37,757 nt of DNA from JAGNLA01 sp964639885 (GTDB lineage: Bacteria > Caldisericota > Caldisericia > JAAYUI01). How positions within the stretch are numbered: position 1 is the stretch's first letter; each line of letters starts with the position of its first letter. The stretch lies in the NCBI GenBank assembly GCA_964639885.1, contig CAZXEH010000019.1:1-37757 (forward strand), in the 5' to 3' direction. Positions 32,615 to 37,757 of the stretch are shown in pieces. The translations under genes were made by a program, and so were the position numbers. Below the pieces are notes generated by a model. It did no database searches. It had not been told where the DNA came from and saw only the letters and a program-made list of their open reading frames with translations.

Positions 32615-33685
32615 CTAATGTTTTTTTGGAAGGATGTCAGCAATTTTAACTATTTGCTCCTTTAAATCATTAACAACTTCGTGAAACCCACAGTTTCTTT
32701 TAATTATTAAAGGAACATAAATCCAACCTCTATCCACATATGCATCCTTGTTGTAGCTTAAAACTAACTTTTTTTGCTCATCAGTATATTCTAGCCAAGT
32801 GTCCTTGCTAGTTCTATATTGAATTTTCAACCATAATGGGTTATTTGATTTGCTTTCAGACCAAAGCTCGCAATCATATATTAATAATGCTCCATTATTA
32901 ATATGAATTGCCATTTTTCTGTATGAAGATGCTCTACCATGCTGAATTTTGTACCCATGTCTGTTGATATTGATGTAATCTAATTCATTATCCAATAATT
33001 CGCAAACATCATCAATAATGTTAATAAATGATAATAATCTTTTTGGTATTGATTTTGTCGAATCATCGTCATTGAAATGAATGAACTCAATTCTATCCAT
33101 TTCGTTACACAGCCCCAATATTTGTTTTGCATCCGACATATACTCCTCCAATTCTTGCTTTTTGTTATCATCTTTATCAATTTCAATTATTCCATTATGG
33201 AGATGATCGATTATACTAAGGAATATGTGACTCCATGATGTTAAAACTACGAAATGCTGTCCAACGCTTGCTTTATAATAATTGTTGTTTGTTTTATCGA
33301 CATTCTTGATATGTTTTTCAAATAATTTTTCAACTTTTTTCCAACTTATTTGCATATCTGAGTGAGATACTACGAATAAATACAATGATGGCTCTTTAGA
33401 GAGATGATTGAAATAAACTTGCTCTTTCTCTGAAATCAATGCATCAAGTTTACACTCGACTATTAGTCTAGGTTTGTTTGGATCATTAACATACCCAACG
33501 ATATCTAATATATCTAAGCTATCAGGACTAAATTGTGATTTAAAATTCAATTCAACATCTTGAGGTAAACCAAATTGATGTAATAATAAATGAAAACACT
33601 GATTTATCTGTTCCGAAGATTTTAACAAACAATGCAACCCAGCAGTAGCTAAATTCTCTTTCTGTTTTGCAAACCTTTTTGCCAA
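32615..33685 (-). CDS. PD-(D/E)XK nuclease-like protein, AT-rich, probably acquired
   Basis: A 356-residue protein (counted from the TTG at 33685) whose N-terminal part has a PD-(D/E)XK nuclease signature: LDILDIVGY (D61), then RLIVECKLD with E77 and K79, then Q89 in a following helix. The remaining about 250 residues are unrecognised and rich in Asn, Ile, Asp and Lys. The gene is clearly more AT-rich than everything around it and uses AAT, ATA and TTA codons freely, a sign of recent transfer. The TTG has no ribosome binding site. A perfect GGAGGTGAT (33728-33736) lies 6 nt before an in-frame ATA at 33721, which would add 12 residues and overlap the fabD stop by 4 nt. The function may be defence or DNA repair. 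Confidence 0.75.
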   Translation of the reverse strand: MAKRFAKQKENLATAGLHCLLKSSEQINQCFHLLLHQFGLPQDVELNFKSQFSPDSLDILDIVGYVNDPNKPRLIVECKLDALISEKEQVYFNHLSKEPSLYLFVVSHSDMQISWKKVEKLFEKHIKNVDKTNNNYYKASVGQHFVVLTSWSHIFLSIIDHLHNGIIEIDKDDNKKQELEEYMSDAKQILGLCNEMDRIEFIHFNDDDSTKSIPKRLLSFINIIDDVCELLDNELDYININRHGYKIQHGRASSYRKMAIHINNGALLIYDCELWSESKSNNPLWLKIQYRTSKDTWLEYTDEQKKLVLSYNKDAYVDRGWIYVPLIIKRNCGFHEVVNDLKEQIVKIADILPKKH

Positions 33686-33717
33686 TACAGCAAGAATTGT
33701 TTTATGTGTTGAATTTT

Positions 33718-34620
33718 CTATTGGAACATCACCTCCACATTTGTTGTTGTGAGATTCGGTACGATCTGTCCATTGAGGCCGGTGAGGACGTTCTTTGCGC
33801 CGACTTCGACGAAATCATCGACACCAAGTGCCATCGCCTGAAGAATCGACTTCTCCCAGAAAACCGGCGAGTTGATCTGCTTTGTCAGGTTTGTCCTGAT
33901 TTCTGCAGCTGTCTTCATCGGCTGGGCGTTGACGTTTGCGATGACCGGGAACTGTGCGTCTTTTATGTCGGCTGCGTCGAGGTCTTTTGCAAACTCTCGA
34001 GCTACAGGATCCATCAACGACGAGTGGAACGGGGCAGAAACGTTGAGGAGCTTGGCCAGTCTTGCCTTTTCTGCCTTTGCAAGCTCCATAGCCTTTTTCA
34101 CTGCTTCGGTCTGACCAGAGACGACTATCTGCGACGAGGAGTTGAAGTTTGCCGGTTCGCAGACGCCAAGGTCTGATGCGTTCTGGCAGACTTCCTTGAC
34201 CTTTTCGATCGGAAGGCCGATGATTGCGCCCATCGTGCCCGGAATTTTTGCAGTTGCGTCGCGCATGAGTTCGCCTCTGCGCCTGACGAGTTTGAGGGCG
34301 GTTGTAAGGTCGATTGCGCCAGCTGCGTAAAGGGCTGAGTATTCGCCAAGGCTGTGGCCGAGTGCGTAGGAGCAAGTCATTCCTTTTGCCTTGAGGAATT
34401 CGATCCAGGCTGCTGAACAGGCAAGGAGCGCCGGCTGGGTGTTTTCTGTCTGGGTCAGCTCTTCGAGCGGGCCTTCGTTCATGAGCTTCAGAAGGTCGAA
34501 GCCAAGGATGCCGTTTATTTTGTCCAGGACTGCCTTTCCCTCAGCAAATGCTGCAACCTTGTTTATCATTCCGACGTACTGCGAACCCTGTCCGGGCATG
34601 AGAAATGCTCTATTTGCCAT
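33718..34620 (-). CDS. fabD: Malonyl CoA-acyl carrier protein transacylase
   Basis: Transfers malonyl groups from CoA to acyl carrier protein for fatty acid synthesis. The 300 residues (ATG 34620 with GAGGAG 7-8 nt upstream; a TTG at 34626 is less likely) contain FLMPGQGSQYVGM, the nucleophile elbow GHSLGEYSA (S90), R116-region LVRRRGELM, the catalytic histidine H199 (SAPFHSSLMDP) and VGAKNVLTGL. Length is typical. It overlaps the ECF sigma factor gene by 11 nt. Other fab genes are not in the window, so fabD is separated from the usual fab cluster or the cluster lies elsewhere. Confidence 0.96.
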   Translation of the reverse strand: MANRAFLMPGQGSQYVGMINKVAAFAEGKAVLDKINGILGFDLLKLMNEGPLEELTQTENTQPALLACSAAWIEFLKAKGMTCSYALGHSLGEYSALYAAGAIDLTTALKLVRRRGELMRDATAKIPGTMGAIIGLPIEKVKEVCQNASDLGVCEPANFNSSSQIVVSGQTEAVKKAMELAKAEKARLAKLLNVSAPFHSSLMDPVAREFAKDLDAADIKDAQFPVIANVNAQPMKTAAEIRTNLTKQINSPVFWEKSILQAMALGVDDFVEVGAKNVLTGLNGQIVPNLTTTNVEVMFQ

Positions 34621-35134
34621 TTTCAATCTCCTCTATGATGGTTTTGAACTTTTGCTTGGCCCTGAAAGCCCTGACTTTTGCAAGGTTTACCGAGATACCA
34701 AGCGAATCTGCGATGTCTTTGAACGACATGTCATTGAGTTCACGCATGATGATTATCGCCCTGTACTGCTCCGGAAGCTCGTTGAGGGCTATCATTGCTA
34801 TGCCCTGTTCGTCATGCCTGATCACTTCGTCCTGGGGGTCAACATCCTCAGGGTCTTCAATGGGCGGTCTTCTTGAACGCTTCTTGATCTCGCGAAGAGC
34901 GGTGTTGATGGTGATCCTGTAAATCCATGTGGAAAGCTTTGACTCGCCCTTGAAATGCTTGATGCCGAGGAAAATCCTAAGGAACACAAGCTGGGACACG
35001 TCCATTGCGTCTTCACGGTTGCCCATCAGGTAATAAGATTCGGTGAAGACCTTGTCCCCGAATTTTTCCACGAGCTCGTCAAAGGCCTTTTCGTCGCCTT
35101 TCTTGGCAAGCTCGATCATTTCCAGTTCGTCCAA
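34610..35134 (-). CDS. ECF-type RNA polymerase sigma factor
   Basis: Alternative sigma factor of 174 residues. Region 2 is visible as AFDELVEKFGDKVFTESYYL, DAMDVSQLVFLRIF and STWIYRITINTALREIKK; region 4 as ALNELPEQYRAIIIMREL followed by SFKDIADSLGISVNLAKVRA, a helix-turn-helix. It starts with TTG at 35134, six nt after GGAG and one base after the stop of the small membrane protein gene. No anti-sigma factor with a ZAS motif is adjacent; the 61-residue membrane protein upstream is the only candidate regulator and has no such motif. The fabD gene overlaps its 3' end. Confidence 0.93.
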   Translation of the reverse strand: MDELEMIELAKKGDEKAFDELVEKFGDKVFTESYYLMGNREDAMDVSQLVFLRIFLGIKHFKGESKLSTWIYRITINTALREIKKRSRRPPIEDPEDVDPQDEVIRHDEQGIAMIALNELPEQYRAIIIMRELNDMSFKDIADSLGISVNLAKVRAFRAKQKFKTIIEEIENGK

Positions 35135-35320
35135 CTACTTCTCCTTGAAAAATGAGATGAGGAGGAATGCTGATCCGGCGATGATGATAACCCATGAAAA
35201 CCACGGTGTCCAATCTAGCGGGAGACCGATTGGATGTCCGTTTGCGTCCTTGACTGCTATTGCAAGAATTCCACCTGCCATGAAGATGACGGCGGCTACT
35301 CTCAGAGCCCAGCGAATCAT
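35135..35320 (-). CDS. Small two-helix membrane protein upstream of the ECF sigma gene
   Basis: A 61-residue protein with two hydrophobic segments (ALRVAAVIFMAGGILAIAV and WFSWVIIIAGSAFLLISFF) joined by a short loop KDANGHPIGLPLDWTP and ending KEK. AAAGGAGG lies 4-5 nt before its ATG and overlaps the stop of the lipoprotein gene upstream, so it is a real gene even though it is short. Its stop abuts the TTG start of the sigma factor. No family is recognised. Confidence 0.75.
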   Translation of the reverse strand: MIRWALRVAAVIFMAGGILAIAVKDANGHPIGLPLDWTPWFSWVIIIAGSAFLLISFFKEK

Positions 35321-35329
35321 GCTCCTCCT

Positions 35330-36928
35330 TTAAAGTCCGACTTCGGCGATGACCACTTCATAAGCATCCATATTTATTTGATACACAAACTCCGATCCGG
35401 TAACCTTCACGTCCTTAATCTGTTTGCCGGTCGTGTTGGAAAGCAGGATCAGACGCTTTCCCTTGAAATCAAAGGCCGAATAGATCACGTCCGGGTTGGT
35501 GTCATTGTCTGAGTCGGTTTGAATGTTACAGTTTAGTCCGGTTACTGGTACGCCTTCAAAAAAATAAGGTTCATACTTTTTGATCTCGGCAAAAAGTTTT
35601 TTGCTCTCGTCGATGAGTTTTTGGGGTGCAACGTAATATGCCCAGTAGCAGATGCCTCTTGCACCCATGATTATCGGCGTCCATGTCATCCAGCGGAACT
35701 CATATTCTGTCGGGGTTGTCCACGTTGGGTAGGCTTTGATGTCTCCGAATGCCTGGGGAACAAAGATGAAGTTTTTCTGCTGGTTTCTGGCAATTTTTAC
35801 GGCCTTTGAAACCCATTGCGTCATCCAGTTGAGGTTTCTTCTTGTTACCTCGACCGGGTAGCAGTCGATGAAGATTTCGTCGCAGGCTTTCGAGTAAACC
35901 TGCAGCACCTTCCAGTCCTGGAAGACTGCTTCGAGCTTGTGTTCAGGGTTCGGGTCAAACTCCCTGACGATGTCATGAATGTCTTTGAGTCTGTCTGGAT
36001 CGATGTTTCTAAGTTCTGGTTCATCGCACAGGTACCAGCCGTAAAGGGCGGGATGATTTGAGAATTTTCGGATTCTTTCGGCAAACCTTTCGCGACTTGT
36101 GCGTCGCGTCGGGAGATCCCAGTAAACCTGGGAACCGGCGTTGACGAAGTTTATTCCCCTCACAACTGTTTCATCAAGATCGATATCGTCGACATTGAAG
36201 GATATTTTCACCCACTGGTCGCGCTCTTTTGGAATGTTGCCTGCACGGATTGCCGGGATGCTTTTTTCATACTCTTTTCTCGGAAACAGGTCTTCACCCC
36301 AGTAAACACGGTATTTCCAGGCGAAAGCACTCTCATCCTTCTTGGCTCCATAAAACTCAAGCATCAGCTCTTTGACGGTTGAGTCTGATGTGATGTAGAC
36401 CATGACCTCAAAAACATCGTGTGGCTGGATGTTGAGCACCGGATAGCCGGTGTAATCCATGTAGAAACCGTGCTGGTTTATGCCCTTTTTATCCCACCCA
36501 CCGTGATGACTTGCCTGTTTTTTGTCGGTTATCTGTGGGATGTTCACATTTTGATAAGCATAATCAAAAGACCACTGCCAGTCACCGATTGTGAACGCAG
36601 GCTTTGGCATGTCATTGTCAAACCATTTCCAGTCAGCCGTGACATCGAGCAGCACCTTGATTCCGCGCTTGTTGGCCTCGTCAAGGTAAGTCTGGATTTC
36701 GGAATCTTCCAGTCTCCCCGAAAGGATGTAGGTTATTGCAAAATTGCCGCCGGTTTGTTTGATGCCTTCGAGATCATCGGTTTTCAGAGAGGAATACCAG
36801 CCGAGGGAGAAGCCTTTGCTTGAAACAGGCTCGATTCCACTCGGCTCAGGATTGCCGGTTTCAGGTTTTCCTGATGTGCAGCCAGAGAGTATGACGGTAA
36901 TGACAAGTGCAAGTAGTGTCTTTTTCAT
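35330..36928 (-). CDS. Glycoside hydrolase-like lipoprotein (TIM barrel with inserted sandwich domain)
   Basis: Exported lipoprotein of 532 residues with signal MKKTLLALVITVILSGC (lipobox LSGC, C17). The barrel starts FSLGWYSSLKTDDLEGIKQ, continues ANKRGIKVLLDVTADW, and after an inserted beta-sandwich (about 116-271, carbohydrate-binding-like) resumes with HPALYGWYLCDEPE, where E303 is the likely acid/base by analogy to clan A glycosidases. It then has IFIDCYPVE, FVPQAFG and MTWTPIIMGARGICYWAYYV. A small C-terminal beta domain follows (RLILLSNTTGKQ). I cannot place it in a numbered family. There is no ribosome binding site; the promoter -10 lies 14 nt upstream. It is the first gene of the operon leading to sigma and fabD. 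Confidence 0.85.
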   Translation of the reverse strand: MKKTLLALVITVILSGCTSGKPETGNPEPSGIEPVSSKGFSLGWYSSLKTDDLEGIKQTGGNFAITYILSGRLEDSEIQTYLDEANKRGIKVLLDVTADWKWFDNDMPKPAFTIGDWQWSFDYAYQNVNIPQITDKKQASHHGGWDKKGINQHGFYMDYTGYPVLNIQPHDVFEVMVYITSDSTVKELMLEFYGAKKDESAFAWKYRVYWGEDLFPRKEYEKSIPAIRAGNIPKERDQWVKISFNVDDIDLDETVVRGINFVNAGSQVYWDLPTRRTSRERFAERIRKFSNHPALYGWYLCDEPELRNIDPDRLKDIHDIVREFDPNPEHKLEAVFQDWKVLQVYSKACDEIFIDCYPVEVTRRNLNWMTQWVSKAVKIARNQQKNFIFVPQAFGDIKAYPTWTTPTEYEFRWMTWTPIIMGARGICYWAYYVAPQKLIDESKKLFAEIKKYEPYFFEGVPVTGLNCNIQTDSDNDTNPDVIYSAFDFKGKRLILLSNTTGKQIKDVKVTGSEFVYQINMDAYEVVIAEVGL

Positions 36929-36941
36929 GTAACGGTTGAAA

Positions 36942-36971
36942 ATGATAGCACACAAGACACCTTCAGTTCAA
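36942..36971 (-). promoter_or_regulatory. Sigma70-type promoter of the glycosidase-sigma-fabD operon
   Basis: The minus strand shows TTGAAC (36966-36971), an 18-bp spacer that ends in TGC, and TATCAT (36942-36947), an extended -10. Only 13 nt separate the -10 from the lipoprotein ATG, so the 5' leader would be about 6 nt and contains no ribosome binding site. Confidence 0.6.
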
Positions 36972-37103
36972 GAGGACATGAAAACCAAGCATCAAAATGT
37001 CGCTTTCACAACTTGTAACTTTTTTTCGTTTGGGTTGTCATATAGGTTACCAAAGCAAAAGGCTCTGGTGAAGCAAAAAGGTTAAATTAATAGGAGGTTA
37101 AAA

Positions 37104-37502
37104 ATGGAATCTAAGGACATTACTAGACACATCATTTGGGCGCTTGTTATTTCAGTTGGCTGGTGGCTTGTTACATGGCTGCTTGGCATGCTCGGTCAAC
37201 TTGGCGGATGGATTACAACTATCCTGTTTTTTACATTCTTGTTTGGTCTCTTGTTCTACGCAATCAACGGTAAGGGGTGGATGCATGGTCTGATTGCAGG
37301 AATCATTTACGCAGTAGTGTTTATTGTTGTAAACATTATTGTTGTGATTCTTCTAAAAAACCCCCTTGCAAACGGAGTGATTTACTTCTTCAACTATCCA
37401 TCATTTGCAGAAATGTTTAAATGGGATACGGGGGTTTACCTTCCGCTTGTGGGTTTCCTTCTTTTCACATCCTTCATCGGCTGGGCAAACGATCACAAGT
37501 AG
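37104..37502 (+). CDS. Four-helix membrane protein, unknown family
   Basis: A 132-residue hydrophobic protein with segments around IIWALVISVGWWLVTWLLG, WITTILFFTFLFGLLFYAI, LIAGIIYAVVFIVVNIIVVI and YLPLVGFLLFTSFIGWA. AGGAGG lies 5-6 nt before the ATG. It is transcribed alone: a terminator follows, and the gene to its left is divergent. There is no recognised family or catalytic motif. The 175-bp gap on its left holds the divergent glycosidase promoter; a weak TTGTAA/TGTCAT pair there could serve this gene. Confidence 0.82.
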   Translation: MESKDITRHIIWALVISVGWWLVTWLLGMLGQLGGWITTILFFTFLFGLLFYAINGKGWMHGLIAGIIYAVVFIVVNIIVVILLKNPLANGVIYFFNYPSFAEMFKWDTGVYLPLVGFLLFTSFIGWANDHK

Positions 37503-37522
37503 TCCTCGAAAAAACATCAATC

Positions 37523-37555
37523 AAGCCGTGTCCTTGTGGCACGGCTTTTTCTTTT
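37523..37555 (+). terminator. Rho-independent terminator after the four-helix membrane protein gene
   Basis: The stem AAGCCGTG (37523-37530) with CACGGCTT (37540-37547) and a 9-nt loop is followed by TTTCTTTTT. Confidence 0.9.
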
Positions 37556-37580
37556 TCCTCCAAACAGGTAGAATGGTTCC

Positions 37581-37757
37581 ATGAATATTGAAACCTGGAT
37601 TCTCATTCTGGTTCCGTCAGTGGTCATTGCGGCCGCAGCTTTGTGGTTCACGATTGTTTATGCCAGACGTGATCCGAAACGGCAACAGGAAAACATAGAG
37701 ATGCTCAAAAATGTTGACGAAGCCTTGAAGAAAGGCGAAATAACACCCGACGACGCA
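37581..37757 (+). CDS. Small membrane protein, N-terminal part (runs off the window)
   Basis: An open frame of 59 codons from the ATG at 37581 to the window end. It starts MNIETWILILVPSVVIAAAA, one membrane segment continuing to about residue 28, then a basic stretch (YARRDPKRQQENIEMLK) and a charged helix ending KKGEITPDDA. AGGT lies about 13 nt upstream, a poor ribosome binding site. The C-terminus is missing, so neither the length nor the family can be given. It begins just after a terminator. Confidence 0.55.
   Translation, partial: MNIETWILILVPSVVIAAAALWFTIVYARRDPKRQQENIEMLKNVDEALKKGEITPDDA

Noticed and set aside
33667..34176. Open frame of 169 codons on the plus strand opposite fabD
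   Set aside because: It is antisense to conserved fabD motifs, has cysteine- and arginine-rich low-quality composition and no start signals.
1..37757. CRISPR arrays, tRNA or rRNA genes, transposases
   Set aside because: I saw no regularly spaced direct repeats, no cloverleaf or rRNA-like stretches, and no transposase or integrase motifs. The only long direct repeats are the two assembly duplications.

Overview
The window is bacterial chromosome, very probably a metagenome-assembled scaffold. It holds two runs of exactly 100 N, and each is flanked by the same 55 bases on both sides, which is an assembler signature and not biology. Most genes have strong AGGAGG-type ribosome binding sites, there are many lipoproteins, and three exported proteins end or are punctuated with 'copper amine oxidase N-terminal-like' surface modules. 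Gene orders such as rsmD-coaD-(ATP synthase B-like coiled coil), PASTA-rpe and roadblock-mglA recall Firmicutes and deep-branching or candidate bacterial lineages. The sequence alone does not settle the phylum.

Region 1 (1-14569, all minus strand) is one tightly packed run starting at rsmD: rsmD, coaD, a coiled-coil protein, an FmdB zinc ribbon, a cysteine desulfurase, a 2040-residue exported M28 peptidase/thioredoxin protein, a winged-helix protein, uvrC, a PASTA lipoprotein, rpe and a lipoprotein that ends in a terminator. An ABC exporter pair (ATPase and ABC-2 permease) follows directly. Most junctions overlap by 1-17 nt, so strong translational coupling is likely.

Region 2 (14577-17126, minus) is an array of three TlpA-like thioredoxin lipoproteins. 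The outer two are near-identical (163 of 181 aligned residues by hand count) and the middle one has lost both active-site cysteines. The two outer copies are followed by near-identical terminator plus extended -10 promoter cassettes.

Region 3 (17266-24958) has a roadblock/MglA polarity-type GTPase pair, a SagB-like nitroreductase on the other strand, and two large exported proteins: a 980-residue Ig/stalk protein and a gingipain-type C25 cysteine peptidase with a cohesin-like domain. Both end in the same Ig plus stalk module.

Region 4 (24936-32450) has a nucleotidyltransferase overlapping guaB, a Cys/Met-type PLP enzyme overlapping a DUF401 permease (one gene split only by the second false gap), an OsmC protein, two small membrane proteins and a class I (DhnA-type) aldolase.

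Region 5 (32511-36971, minus) runs from a glycoside hydrolase-like lipoprotein through a two-helix membrane protein, an ECF sigma factor and fabD to an AT-rich PD-(D/E)XK nuclease-like gene that looks acquired, ending in a palindromic element. The right end holds a four-helix membrane protein and the start of another small membrane protein.

The most notable signals are the peptidase-thioredoxin giant protein, the tlpA array with its duplicated terminator-promoter cassette, several promoters placed so that transcripts would be leaderless or nearly so, a UvrC lacking its C-terminal HhH domain, and a nuclease-like gene whose only good ribosome binding site points at an ATA codon.
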